From positions 1 to 64,000 of the forward strand of contig NZ_MNBW01000008.1 of the NCBI RefSeq assembly GCF_001879715.1: a stretch of DNA of 64,000 nt, written 5' to 3'. Shown here in pieces: positions 8,495-17,164 of the stretch (its first letter is position 1; the number at the start of each line of letters is the position of its first letter). Made by a program: the position numbers and the translations under genes. The notes beneath the pieces were generated by a model that saw only the letters and a program-made list of their open reading frames with translations, made no database searches and was not told where the DNA came from. This stretch comes from Nioella nitratireducens. GTDB taxonomy: Bacteria > Pseudomonadota > Alphaproteobacteria > Rhodobacterales > Rhodobacteraceae.

Positions 8495-8639
8495 TATCCA
8501 AGATTGGCGCGGTGCAGGGCGTATTTCAAGCGCCGCCATGGAATTGACGCAAAAGAGCCGTGCAGAAACCGTCGCTGTTCCCTCAATTTGCCCGGTGCCG
8601 CGGTCAGGTTGGTTGCCGTAGTGATGAGCATTGTCTCAC

Positions 8640-8732
8640 CCCGGCGACGCGGAATTCTTGCCCCCACCCAGTTCGCGTCGTCGGGACTACACCGGATAAG
8701 AAAGGCCCCGCGCAAGAATGCCGGGGCCTTTT
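8640..8732 (+). ncRNA. Candidate small RNA or leader: long hairpin then terminator
   Basis: Bases 8640-8654 pair with 8672-8685 in a 14-pair stem (one G-T pair, one bulged G). The 17-base loop contains CCCCCACCC, which could bind Shine-Dalgarno sequences. A second hairpin with a T tail follows at 8701-8732. There is no open frame. The loop recalls the C-rich loops of Rhodobacter stress-induced hairpin RNAs (the CCUCCUCCC-motif family), but the motif is not identical and I see no clear promoter. It may instead be the leader of the gene at 8836. Confidence 0.4.
8701..8732 (+). terminator. Rho-independent terminator, may act both ways
   Basis: AAAGGCCCCG (8701-8710) and CGGGGCCTTTT (8722-8732) form a 10-pair stem with an 11-base loop and T residues at the 3' end. 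No protein gene on the plus strand ends just before it, which suggests that a non-coding transcript does. Confidence 0.75.
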
Positions 8733-8835
8733 CTGTTCATATTCGCACAGATCACGTAAAATTCTACCTAATCGTGCGTTCTGAGAGATGAACCTACTTT
8801 TTCTCCACGTCAAATTTCATCACAGGAGACAGACG

Positions 8836-9804
8836 ATGAAAGCTGCTGTCATCCGCGTTCCGGGCGCGCCGGGAGTACTGAAAATTGAAGACCGGGAGAT
8901 TCCAGACAGCCGGGACGGCTGGGTGCGGATCAGGGTGAAAGCCTTTGGACTGAACCGCTCGGAACTTTTCACCAGACAAGGGCATTCCCCCAACGTGTCT
9001 TTCCCCCGCATTCTGGGGATTGAGGCCGTGGGAAAGGTTGATGATGACCCGTCTGGCAGGCTGGCCAAGGGCCAGATCGTTGCAACGGCGATGGGCGGTA
9101 TGGGTCGGATTTTTGACGGCGGATATGCAGAGTACACGTCGGTCCCGGCGTCGCAGGTCATGCCGCTGACCACGTCGCTTGACTGGCGCGTTCTCGGGGC
9201 GCTCCCGGAGATGGTTCAAACTGCACATGGTGCCCTGAACACCGGCCTTGGATTGAAGGCGGGCGATAGCCTGTTGATCCGTGGCGGAACGACCTCGGTC
9301 GGTCTGACAGCAGCGGGTCTGGCAAAAATGGCCGGGGCCGAGGTGATTGCGACAACACGCAAACCAGACCGCACCGACATGCTTAAAGCCAACGGCGCGG
9401 ATCATGTCGTGATTGATACCGGAGAAATCGCGGACGCGGTTCGGGCGATCAAACCCGGCGGTGTTTCAAAGGTCCTGGAATTGGTTGGAACCATGACATT
9501 GCTGGACAGCCTGCAAGCAACCGGCATTCATGGGACCGTCGCTATGGTCGGGATGGTCGGTAACGCATGGGAACTGGAACGGTTCAGCCCGATGGGTTCA
9601 ATTCCAACCGGTGTCAACCTGACCACCTACGCAGGCGGGTCAGAGGATTTCATTGCAACGCCTTTGCAAGCGTTTATCGACAAGGTCGAATCTGGAGAGA
9701 TCAAACCGCCCTTGGGCCCGGTGTTCACGCTTGGTCAGATTGCTCAGGCGCATGAGACGATGGAAAACGATCGGGCTGGTGGGAAGATTGTTGTATTGAC
9801 CTGA
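8836..9804 (+). CDS. Zinc-type alcohol dehydrogenase/quinone oxidoreductase family protein
   Basis: 322 residues of the medium-chain reductase superfamily. It has a GroES-like N-terminal domain (GWVRIRVKAFGLNRSE at about 28-43, typical of quinone oxidoreductases), then a Rossmann domain with a glycine-rich RGGTTSVGLTAAGLAKMAG segment near residues 152-170. The cysteine and histidine zinc ligands of true alcohol dehydrogenases are absent, so it is probably an NADPH:quinone or enone reductase. The ATG at 8836 has AGGAGA 7 bases upstream; a further in-frame start at 8788 is less likely. Its codon use is visibly less GC-rich than its neighbours', and it is a lone gene between terminators, so horizontal acquisition is possible. 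Confidence 0.88.
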   Translation: MKAAVIRVPGAPGVLKIEDREIPDSRDGWVRIRVKAFGLNRSELFTRQGHSPNVSFPRILGIEAVGKVDDDPSGRLAKGQIVATAMGGMGRIFDGGYAEYTSVPASQVMPLTTSLDWRVLGALPEMVQTAHGALNTGLGLKAGDSLLIRGGTTSVGLTAAGLAKMAGAEVIATTRKPDRTDMLKANGADHVVIDTGEIADAVRAIKPGGVSKVLELVGTMTLLDSLQATGIHGTVAMVGMVGNAWELERFSPMGSIPTGVNLTTYAGGSEDFIATPLQAFIDKVESGEIKPPLGPVFTLGQIAQAHETMENDRAGGKIVVLT

Positions 9805-9841
9805 ACCCGTCTGCGGGACCGGACGTTGATCTTTTACAAAG

Positions 9842-9873
9842 GGCAGGCCCCGCGACATACTGCGGGGCTTGCC
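9842..9873. terminator. Hairpin between convergent genes, likely terminator
   Basis: GGCAGGCCCCGC (9842-9853) pairs with GCGGGGCTTGCC (9862-9873), 12 pairs including a G-T, with an 8-base loop. The T tract is weak on both strands. It lies between the reductase gene and ilvE, which converge. Confidence 0.6.
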
Positions 9874-9893
9874 ATTGGTTCCAGACATCCAGA

Positions 9894-10760
9894 CTACACG
9901 CGCACCAACTTTTCATATCCTTCCGCGATCTCTCGCGTCAGCGCGCCAACCTCGAAGGTGTCGTCGCCGATCTGGCCAACTGGCGTGACCTCGGCGGCGG
10001 AGCCGGTCAGCCAGCACTGTTCGAACCCCTCCAGCTCAGACGGCTCGATATAGCGCTCATGCACGGTGATGCCGCGTTCTTTCAGCATACCGATCACGGT
10101 CTGGCGGGTCAGGCCATTCAGGATCGCGTCGGGCAGCGGCGTGTGCACTTCACCATCCTTGACGAAGAAGATATTGGCGCCGGTCGCCTCGGCCACGTAG
10201 CCGCGATAATCGAGGAACATCGCGTCCGAGCAGCCTTTGGCCTCGGCTGCGTGTTTCGACATGGTGCAGATCATGTAAAGGCCAGCGGCCTTGGCGGCGG
10301 TCGGGATGGTCTCGGGGCTTGGGCGTTTCCACTTGGCGATATCCAGCTTGGCGCCCTTCATCTTGGCGTCGCCGTAGTAATCGCCCCAGGCCCAGGCCGT
10401 CACCGCCATGCGCACCTTGTTGCGCGCGGCGGAGACTCCCATATCCTCTCCCGCGCCACGGAAGGCCACGACGCGCACATAGGCGTTGTCCAGCCCGTTG
10501 GCCTCTAGCACCGCGCGTTTGGCGGCCTCGATCTCATCCACTGAGTAGGGGATAGGCATATCCATCATCTCGCCCGATTTCAGCAGCCGTTCCGAGTGCT
10601 TACGGCTGAGAAATACCTTGCCGTCATAGCACCGCTCGCCTTCGAAAACCGACGAAGCGTAGTGCAGGGCGTGGGTCAGGACGTGCACCTGTGCATCCCG
10701 CCACGGCACCAGCATGCCATCCATCCAGATTTGACCGTCGCGATCATCATATGCACTCAT
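9894..10760 (-). CDS. ilvE: Branched-chain amino acid aminotransferase
   Basis: Transfers the amino group of glutamate to the keto acids of valine, leucine and isoleucine (and back). 288 residues, PLP fold type IV. Features are the early THALHYASSVFEGER (29-43), the likely cofactor lysine Lys157 in TAAKAAGLY, and GYVAEATGANIFFV (187-200) with Glu191. This supports IlvE rather than the D-amino-acid enzyme at 2125. It is transcribed on its own, away from both ilvD copies, and is divergent from petP with a 176-base promoter region between them. Confidence 0.93.
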   Translation of the reverse strand: MSAYDDRDGQIWMDGMLVPWRDAQVHVLTHALHYASSVFEGERCYDGKVFLSRKHSERLLKSGEMMDMPIPYSVDEIEAAKRAVLEANGLDNAYVRVVAFRGAGEDMGVSAARNKVRMAVTAWAWGDYYGDAKMKGAKLDIAKWKRPSPETIPTAAKAAGLYMICTMSKHAAEAKGCSDAMFLDYRGYVAEATGANIFFVKDGEVHTPLPDAILNGLTRQTVIGMLKERGITVHERYIEPSELEGFEQCWLTGSAAEVTPVGQIGDDTFEVGALTREIAEGYEKLVRV

Positions 10761-10858
10761 CGTCGTACCCTTCCACCGAGCCGCAGGGATAAAATTCCAA
10801 TTATTGCGCCAAATATGCCCGGTTCGGACATAAAATTTCGCAAAACCGGACTTTCGGT

Positions 10859-10899
10859 ATCAATTGATTCTTGGAAAGTCAATAAGGCTGACATAAACT
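10859..10899 (+). promoter_or_regulatory. Candidate petP promoter with adjoining palindrome
   Basis: TTGGAA (10871-10876) and TAAACT (10894-10899) are 17 bases apart. A perfect 10-base palindrome ATCAATTGAT (10859-10868) lies just upstream of the -35 box, where a regulator such as a MarR-type dimer could bind. The petP start is 37 bases after the -10 box. Confidence 0.4.
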
Positions 10900-10936
10900 C
10901 GGACCAGAGGCAGAAAACCCAAAGGGGGCCGAGATT

Positions 10937-11452
10937 ATGGCCGAACGCAGCCCGGCGAATAGCGCCAGCAGTGGGGAGAACCTGCTCTTCCTGACAGACG
11001 AGCAGTTGCGGCGGGGGATCGAGGCGATGTTCTTCGCCTATCGTGGCTTTACCGCCGATCCAGATCGCATCCTTGAAAACCATGCCTATGGGCGCGCGCA
11101 TCATCGGGCGATTCACTTCATCAACCGCAGTCCCGGCACCACGGTGAACAACCTTTTGGCGATCCTCGGGGTGACCAAGCAGTCGCTCAACCGGGTTTTG
11201 CGCACCTTGGTCGAGGATGGGCTGGTCGAAAGCCGCGTTGGCACGCGCGACAAACGTGAACGCCATCTTTACCTGACTGAAAAGGGCATCGCGCTGGAAC
11301 GAGAGTTGTCCGAGGCACAGCGCACCCGGATGCGCGCCGCCTATCGTGCCGCCGGGCCCGAGGCGGTGGCGGGTTTTCGCACCGTGCTGGAACATATGAT
11401 GGACCCGGACCTGCGCCGGCACTACCTTTCTGCCACAGAGGGAGAGAGATGA
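10937..11452 (+). CDS. petP: MarR-family regulator, PetP-like
   Basis: 171 residues with a winged helix: LLAILGVTKQSLNRVLRTLVEDGLVESR at about 74-101, followed by the wing RDKRERHLYLTEKG. This is the PetP type known from Rhodobacter, where petP and petR form a pair beside the cytochrome bc1 genes. The next gene is a response regulator whose ATG overlaps this stop (ATGA), as expected for petP-petR. The bc1 genes themselves are not in this window. The ATG at 10937 follows AAAGGGGG. The assignment rests on the domain plus the partner gene. Confidence 0.85.
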   Translation: MAERSPANSASSGENLLFLTDEQLRRGIEAMFFAYRGFTADPDRILENHAYGRAHHRAIHFINRSPGTTVNNLLAILGVTKQSLNRVLRTLVEDGLVESRVGTRDKRERHLYLTEKGIALERELSEAQRTRMRAAYRAAGPEAVAGFRTVLEHMMDPDLRRHYLSATEGER

Positions 11453-12162
11453 GCGATCCGGCCGCACACCTGCTGATCGTCGATGATGACGAGCGTATCC
11501 GGGGGCTTTTGCAAAAGTTCCTGATCCGCAACAGATTCATCGTGACTGCAGCCCGCGACGCAGCCCATGCGCGGCGCTTGCTGGAGGGGCTGGATTTCGA
11601 CCTGATCGTGTTGGACGTCATGATGCCGGGCGAAGACGGCATCAGCCTGACCCGATCATTGCGGGAAACGCTCGCTACTCCCATCATGCTGCTGACTGCG
11701 CGGGGCGAGGCCAGCGACCGGATTTCGGGGTTGGAGGCCGGGGCGGACGACTACCTGCCAAAGCCTTTCGAACCTCGGGAATTGCTGCTTCGGATCAACG
11801 CCATCCTGCGGCGCGTTCCGGCCGTGTCCGAGGACAAATCCGCGCCGAAAATGCTGCATCTGGGGCCAATCCGCTATGACCTCGAACGCGGCGAATTGTG
11901 GCAGGGCCAGACCCCCATTCGCCTGACCGCGACCGAGGCCGCCTTGATGCGCATCTTTTCGGCCTGCCCGAACGAACCGGTCAGCCGCACGCAATTGGTG
12001 GAAGATCTTGGCCGCGACAAGGGCGCAGGCAGCAGCACCAGCCAGGAACGCGCGGTCGATGTGCAGATTACCCGCCTGCGTCGCAAGATCGAGGCGGACC
12101 CGAAACAGCCGCGCTACCTGCAAACAGTGCGCGGCGCAGGCTATATGCTGGCCCCCGATTGA
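11449..12162 (+). CDS. petR: OmpR-type response regulator, PetR-like
   Basis: 237 residues. A receiver domain (1-120) with acidic pair Asp12-Asp13, phosphoacceptor Asp56 in LIVLDVMMPG and the conserved lysine in LPKPFEP is followed by an OmpR winged-helix DNA-binding domain (about 135-235) with RAVDVQITRLRRKIE as recognition region. PetR is required for cytochrome bc1 expression in Rhodobacter capsulatus. No sensor kinase gene is next to it, so it is an orphan in this window. It is coupled to petP by a 4-base overlap. The histone-deacetylase-like genes follow after 7 bases and may share the transcript. Confidence 0.9.
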   Translation: MSDPAAHLLIVDDDERIRGLLQKFLIRNRFIVTAARDAAHARRLLEGLDFDLIVLDVMMPGEDGISLTRSLRETLATPIMLLTARGEASDRISGLEAGADDYLPKPFEPRELLLRINAILRRVPAVSEDKSAPKMLHLGPIRYDLERGELWQGQTPIRLTATEAALMRIFSACPNEPVSRTQLVEDLGRDKGAGSSTSQERAVDVQITRLRRKIEADPKQPRYLQTVRGAGYMLAPD

Positions 12163-12169
12163 GGTTTCC

Positions 12170-13096
12170 ATGACCATCCTGATGACTAACGACTCGGGCC
12201 TTGAACACCAGATGCCGCAAGGCCACCCCGAACAGATTGCGCGGCTGGAATTCGTCAACGCGGCCCTGTCCGCGCCCGGCTTTGACGATCTGGATCGCCG
12301 CCCCTCGCCGATGGCGGACGAGACCGACCTGCTGCTGGCCCATCCCGAAGGCCATGTCACCCGCATCCGGGACGCCGCGCCCAAGGCCGGGCTGATCGCA
12401 CTCGACCCGGATACGTCGATGTCGCCCGGCACATGGCAGGCCGCGTTGCGCGGGGTGGGCGGCTGTCTGGCCGCCGTCGATGCGGTGCTGGCGGGCGAAG
12501 CGAAAAACGCTTTCGTCGCCACGCGCCCGCCCGGCCACCATGCCGAAAAAACACGGCCCATGGGCTTTTGCCTGTTCGGCAACGTCGCCATCGCCGCAAA
12601 ACATGCGTTGGGCCGCCACGGCCTGTCACGCGTCGCCATTGTCGATTTCGACGTGCACCACGGCAACGGCACCCAAGACCTGCTGTGGGATGAAGACCGT
12701 GTGCTGTTCATCTCGTCCCACCAGATGCCGCTCTATCCCGGCACCGGGGCCGCGCACGAACGCGGCGCGCATGGCAATATCCTGAACGTGCCGCTGTCGC
12801 CCGGATCGGATGGCGAGACAATGCGCTCGATCTACGGCTCGCGCCTGTTGCCGCGTCTACGCGATTACCAGCCAGAGCTTGTCCTTGTTTCAGCCGGGTT
12901 CGATGCCCATTCCGATGACCCGCTGGCCAACCTGAATTGGTCCACCGAGGATTTCGCGTGGCTCACGCGGGAATTGTGCAAGGTGGCGGACGAGGTCTGC
13001 GAGGGGCGCATCGTCTCGTCCCTCGAAGGTGGCTACAATCTGCCAGCGCTCGCCAATGCGACCGCGGCTCATGTTCTCGCTCTGATGGAGGCATAG
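12170..13096 (+). CDS. Histone deacetylase family (arginase-fold) hydrolase, copy 1
   Basis: 308 residues of the arginase/deacetylase fold. RPPGHHAE at 119-126 contains the catalytic His pair (123-124). VDFDVHHGNGTQD at 158-170 carries the zinc-binding Asp161 and His163. A C-terminal SAGFDAHSDDPL segment supplies further ligands. Bacterial members act on acetylated small molecules such as polyamines, acetoin-linked substrates or lysine side chains; the substrate cannot be told here. The ATG at 12170 lies 7 bases behind petR. The next gene is a close paralogue that starts one base after this stop. Confidence 0.9.
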   Translation: MTILMTNDSGLEHQMPQGHPEQIARLEFVNAALSAPGFDDLDRRPSPMADETDLLLAHPEGHVTRIRDAAPKAGLIALDPDTSMSPGTWQAALRGVGGCLAAVDAVLAGEAKNAFVATRPPGHHAEKTRPMGFCLFGNVAIAAKHALGRHGLSRVAIVDFDVHHGNGTQDLLWDEDRVLFISSHQMPLYPGTGAAHERGAHGNILNVPLSPGSDGETMRSIYGSRLLPRLRDYQPELVLVSAGFDAHSDDPLANLNWSTEDFAWLTRELCKVADEVCEGRIVSSLEGGYNLPALANATAAHVLALMEA

Positions 13097-14035
13097 GTGG
13101 CCACAGGGCTGATCACCCATCCAGATTGCCTGACTCATGTGACGCCCGCGCATGTCCATGAGCAACCCGCCCGGCTGGCCCGTGTGTTGCGCGCGATCGA
13201 GGGGCTACCGGTTTTCCATTTTCCCGCTCTCATGGTCGAAGAAGACTACCTGCTGCGCTGTCACAGTCCCGCCTACCTTGCGCGCATCAAGGCCGCGATC
13301 CCCGAGACCGGCTTTACCATGATGGACCCGGACACCGACGAAGAAACTTTCCTGTCGCCGACGTCGCTCTATGCCCTTTCCCGCGCCGCGGGGGGCGTGA
13401 AGCGGGCGATTGATCTGGTGATGGAGGGCGAGGTCGATAACGCCTTTGCCGCCATCCGCCCGCCCGGCCACCATGCCGAACAGGAATTGCCTATGGGCTT
13501 TTGCTTTTACGGCAACGTGGCGCTTGGCGCGAAATATGCGATCCAGCATCACGGCCTGACCCGCGTCGCCATTGTCGATTTCGACGTGCATCATGGCAAT
13601 GGCACGCAGGCATTGTTGTGGGACGAACCGCGCGCACTGCTTATCACCTCGCAGCAAATGCCGCTCTGGCCCGATACCGGCGACGTGTCAGAGACCGGCG
13701 CGCACAACAACGTGCTGAACGTGCCCCTCGCCCCCGGCACGGGCGGCGCCGCGATGCGAGAGGCTTACGAGTCCACGATTTTCCCTCGGCTTGACGCCTA
13801 CCGGCCCGAATTGCTTCTGGTCTCGGCCGGGTTCGACTGCCACGCCGCCGACCCGCTGTCCGATCTGGCGTGGGTCGAAGAGGATTACGAGTGGCTCACC
13901 CACCGGCTTTGCGATATTGCGGAGCGGTATTGCGGCGGTCGGTTGGTCTCGACACTCGAAGGCGGCTATGATCTGGACGCCCTCGCGGCCTCGACTGCCG
14001 CCCATGTGCGCGTTTTGACGGAGAGAAGCGGATGA
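13097..14035 (+). CDS. Histone deacetylase family hydrolase, copy 2
   Basis: 312 residues, paralogous to the preceding gene. It has the same catalytic signatures, RPPGHHAEQELPMGFCFYGN at 121-140 and VDFDVHHGNGTQ at 160-171, and the same SAGFDCHAADPL region. The start is a GTG directly after the upstream TAG, with GGAGG 5 bases before it. The N-terminal half differs more than the catalytic half, which suggests an old tandem duplication and possible change in substrate. The stop overlaps xseB by 4 bases, so it belongs to the xseB-ispA-dxs transcript. Confidence 0.9.
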   Translation: MATGLITHPDCLTHVTPAHVHEQPARLARVLRAIEGLPVFHFPALMVEEDYLLRCHSPAYLARIKAAIPETGFTMMDPDTDEETFLSPTSLYALSRAAGGVKRAIDLVMEGEVDNAFAAIRPPGHHAEQELPMGFCFYGNVALGAKYAIQHHGLTRVAIVDFDVHHGNGTQALLWDEPRALLITSQQMPLWPDTGDVSETGAHNNVLNVPLAPGTGGAAMREAYESTIFPRLDAYRPELLLVSAGFDCHAADPLSDLAWVEEDYEWLTHRLCDIAERYCGGRLVSTLEGGYDLDALAASTAAHVRVLTERSG

Positions 14036-14277
14036 GCGACCAGAAACCGATCGACGACATGAGCTTCGAAGAAGCAATCCGGGAATTGGAAAGCGTGGTC
14101 GGCCAGCTAGACCGGGGCGACGTGGCGCTGGAAGATTCAATCAAGCTTTATGAACGCGGTGCCAAGCTGAAAGCCCGCTGCGAGGCCAAGCTGAAGGAAG
14201 CCGAGGAAAAGGTCGCCCAGATCACGCTGGATTCCGAAGGCCAGCCCACCGGGGCGAAACCCGTCGAGGGGCTCTGA
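14032..14277 (+). CDS. xseB: Exodeoxyribonuclease VII small subunit
   Basis: 81 residues. The XseB signature is clear: MSFEEAIRELESVVGQLDRGDVALEDSIKLYERGAKL (about 10-46), a helical hairpin that packs on XseA. The complex degrades single-stranded DNA during mismatch repair. The large subunit XseA is not in the window. The start overlaps the stop of the second deacetylase-like gene, and ispA starts 3 bases after this stop; the xseB-ispA-dxs order is common in proteobacteria. Confidence 0.95.
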   Translation: MSDQKPIDDMSFEEAIRELESVVGQLDRGDVALEDSIKLYERGAKLKARCEAKLKEAEEKVAQITLDSEGQPTGAKPVEGL

Positions 14278-14280
14278 CGC

Positions 14281-15147
14281 TTGTTCACGGACGCTTTGAA
14301 AACAGCGCAGGACGCGATTGCACGCGCCCTGTCGGACCGCATGGCAAAACTCGGACCCGACCGGGTGGCCGAGGGGATGCGCTACGCCACGGCGGGTGGC
14401 AAGCGGCTGCGCGGGTTCCTCGTGCTGGAAACGGCGCGGTTGACCGGCGGCGACGCGACGCCGGCAATGCAGGCGGCCTGCGCCGTGGAATGCCTCCATG
14501 CCTATAGCCTCGTCCATGACGACCTGCCTTGCATGGATGACGACGACCTGCGCCGGGGCCTGCCGACCGTTCACAAGACCTGGGACGAGGCGACCGCCGT
14601 TCTGGTGGGCGACGCGCTGCAAAGTTTCGCATTTGAACTGCTGGCCGACCCCATCACAGGGGACGCCGACCAGCGCGCCGAATTGGTCCTGACGCTGGCG
14701 CGCGCCGCCGGGCCGCAAGGCATGGTTCTGGGCCAAGCGCAGGACATTGCAGCCGAAACCGCCGAGAGGCCCCTGACACTTGCCCAGATCACCGAGTTGC
14801 AGGCCAACAAGACCGGCGCTTTGCTGGAATGGCCGGCCCATGCCGGGGCCATCCTTGGCCGAGCCGATTCTGCTCCGCTGCGCCACTACGCCCGCGCGCT
14901 TGGCCTTGCCTTTCAGATTGCGGATGACATCTTGGATGTAGAGGGCGATGCTGAAAAGGCGGGCAAGGCGCTGCGAAAGGATGCCGAGGCCGGAAAGGCG
15001 ACCTTTGTGTCGCTGCTCGGGCTGGACGGGGCCAAAACCCGTGCGTCCGCACTGATTGCCGAGGCGGAACAGGCGCTGTCGCCCTATGGGCCGCAGGCCG
15101 AGACCTTGAAGCAGCTCGCTCGTTTCGTTATCTCGCGCGATCAATAG
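14281..15147 (+). CDS. ispA: Farnesyl diphosphate synthase (polyprenyl synthetase)
   Basis: Condenses isopentenyl diphosphate with dimethylallyl and geranyl diphosphate. 288 residues. The first aspartate-rich motif is DDLPCMDD at 80-87 and the second DDILD at 215-219, with GGKRLR at 39-44 for diphosphate binding. The start appears to be TTG at 14281, three bases after xseB; an in-frame ATG at 14341 would remove 20 residues that match the family's first helix. Dxs, which supplies the precursor pathway, is encoded 28 bases downstream. Confidence 0.94.
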   Translation: MFTDALKTAQDAIARALSDRMAKLGPDRVAEGMRYATAGGKRLRGFLVLETARLTGGDATPAMQAACAVECLHAYSLVHDDLPCMDDDDLRRGLPTVHKTWDEATAVLVGDALQSFAFELLADPITGDADQRAELVLTLARAAGPQGMVLGQAQDIAAETAERPLTLAQITELQANKTGALLEWPAHAGAILGRADSAPLRHYARALGLAFQIADDILDVEGDAEKAGKALRKDAEAGKATFVSLLGLDGAKTRASALIAEAEQALSPYGPQAETLKQLARFVISRDQ

Positions 15148-15175
15148 GCGCATCGCGCGCGCCCCGGAGAGCCAC

Positions 15176-17101
15176 ATGAGCCATCATCCCGACACGCCCC
15201 ACCTGGACCGGATCCAGTCCCCGGCCGACCTGCGCGGCCTGTCGGATAGCGAGCTGCGCCGCATCGCCGATGAGCTGCGCACCGAAACCATCGCCGCCGT
15301 CAGCCAGACCGGCGGACATTTGGGCGCGGGCCTTGGCGTTGTGGAACTGACCGTTGCGTTGCATGCCGTCTTTGACACCCCGCGCGACAAGCTGGTCTGG
15401 GACGTGAGCCATCAGTGCTATCCCCACAAAATCCTGACCGGGCGGCGCGACCGGATGCCGACCCTGCGCAAGAGGGGGGGGATTTCGGGCTTCACCAAGC
15501 GCAGCGAGTCGCCCTACGACCCGTTCGGAGCTGCGCATTCGTCGACCTCCATTTCCGCCGCGCTCGGGTTTTCCGTGGCCCGCGATCTGGGCGGCGTGCC
15601 CGACACTGGCGCAGGCGACGCGATTGCCGTCATCGGTGACGGGGCGATGTCCGGGGGCATGGCGTTCGAAGCGATGAACAACGCGGGCCATCTGGGCAAA
15701 CGGCTGTTCGTGATCCTCAACGACAACGAGATGAGCATCGCGCCCCCGACCGGGGCCATGTCCTCCTACCTCTCGCGGCTCTATGCGGGGGCACCGTTCC
15801 AGGAATTGAAAGCCGCCGCCAAGGGCGCCGTCTCGCTGCTGCCCGGACCGTTTCAGGAAGGCGCCCGCCGGGCCAAGGAACTGCTCAAGGCCGCAACCGT
15901 CGGCGGCACCCTGTTCGAGGAACTGGGCTTTTCCTATGTCGGCCCTATCGACGGGCATGACATGGAGCAACTTCTGGCCGTTCTACGCACCGTCAAGGCG
16001 CGGGCCGATGGGCCGATCCTGATCCATACGATCACCAAGAAGGGCAAGGGCTTTCGCCACGCGGAAGGCACGCCAGACAGGGGACACGCCCGCGCGCCGT
16101 TTGACGTGGTCACAGGCGAACAGCGCAAGGCGCCGTCGAATGCGCCGAGCTATACCAAGGTCTTCGCAAGAAGCCTGATCAAGGAGGCCGAGGCAGACGA
16201 CAAGATCGTCGCCGTCACCGCCGCGATGCCCGATGGCACCGGGCTGGACCTGTTCGCAGAACGCTTCCCGAAGCGCACCTTCGACGTCGGGATAGCGGAA
16301 CAGCACGCCGTCACCTTTTGCGCCGGGATGGCGGCGGGCGGGATGAAGCCTTTTGCCGCGATCTATTCGACCTTCCTGCAACGCGGCTACGATCAGGTTG
16401 TGCATGATGTGGCGATCCAACGCCTGCCGGTGCGTTTCGCCATCGACCGGGCCGGGCTGGTCGGGGCCGATGGCGCGACCCATGCCGGGTCGTTCGACGT
16501 GGCCTATCTGGCCAACCTGCCGGGGTTCGTGGTGATGGCCGCCGCAGACGAGGCGGAGCTTGTGCACATGGTCGCCACTGCTGCCGCGCATAACGATGGC
16601 CCAATCGCCTTCCGCTATCCGCGTGGCGAAGGCGTTGGCGTCGAGATGCCGGAGCGTGGTGTTCCACTGGAAATCGGCAAGGGCCGGATGATCCAAGAGG
16701 GCAAGGATGTGGCGATCCTGTCCTTCGGCACCCGCCTGTCCGAAGTGCAAAAGGCCGCCGAGGCGCTGTCGGCCAAGGGCATCACCCCCACCATCGCCGA
16801 TGCCCGCTTTGCCAAGCCGCTGGACCGTGACATGATCCTGCGCCTTGCGGCGGACCACGACGCGCTGATCACCATCGAAGAAGGTGCGGTGGGCGGCTTC
16901 GGCAGCCATGTCGCGCACCTGTTGGCGGAAGAGGGCGTGTTCGACCACGGGCTCAAATTCCGCTCGATGGTGCTGCCCGACATCTTCATTGATCAGGCCA
17001 GCCCAAGCGACATGTATGCGGTCGCCGCGATGAATGCGGACGATATCGAGGCCAAGGTGCTGGATGTGCTGGGCGTTGCGTCGATGGGCAAGCGCGCCTG
17101 A
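15176..17101 (+). CDS. dxs: 1-deoxy-D-xylulose-5-phosphate synthase
   Basis: First step of the methylerythritol phosphate pathway: pyruvate plus glyceraldehyde 3-phosphate give deoxyxylulose phosphate and carbon dioxide, with thiamine diphosphate. 641 residues, full length. The thiamine motif GDGAMSGG is at 154-161 followed by [14 protein letters not shown] (47-55) holds a catalytic histidine, and [11 protein letters not shown] (about 370) carries the glutamate that activates the cofactor. Strong CDS start at 15176 behind GGAGAG. It ends the deacetylase-xseB-ispA-dxs unit. Confidence 0.97.
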   Translation: MSHHPDTPHLDRIQSPADLRGLSDSELRRIADELRTETIAAVSQTGGHLGAGLGVVELTVALHAVFDTPRDKLVWDVSHQCYPHKILTGRRDRMPTLRKRGGISGFTKRSESPYDPFGAAHSSTSISAALGFSVARDLGGVPDTGAGDAIAVIGDGAMSGGMAFEAMNNAGHLGKRLFVILNDNEMSIAPPTGAMSSYLSRLYAGAPFQELKAAAKGAVSLLPGPFQEGARRAKELLKAATVGGTLFEELGFSYVGPIDGHDMEQLLAVLRTVKARADGPILIHTITKKGKGFRHAEGTPDRGHARAPFDVVTGEQRKAPSNAPSYTKVFARSLIKEAEADDKIVAVTAAMPDGTGLDLFAERFPKRTFDVGIAEQHAVTFCAGMAAGGMKPFAAIYSTFLQRGYDQVVHDVAIQRLPVRFAIDRAGLVGADGATHAGSFDVAYLANLPGFVVMAAADEAELVHMVATAAAHNDGPIAFRYPRGEGVGVEMPERGVPLEIGKGRMIQEGKDVAILSFGTRLSEVQKAAEALSAKGITPTIADARFAKPLDRDMILRLAADHDALITIEEGAVGGFGSHVAHLLAEEGVFDHGLKFRSMVLPDIFIDQASPSDMYAVAAMNADDIEAKVLDVLGVASMGKRA

Positions 17102-17164
17102 GGTGACGGGGTGTCGCCGCGCTGACGCGCGCCGATCCGGGGGGCCCTGCCGGGCCGCTGGCCG

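Noticed and set aside
10859-10868. ATCAATTGAT as a possible FNR site
   Set aside because: FNR-type sites are TTGAT-N4-ATCAA; here the half-sites are inverted and touch, so it is not one. I keep it only as a palindrome.
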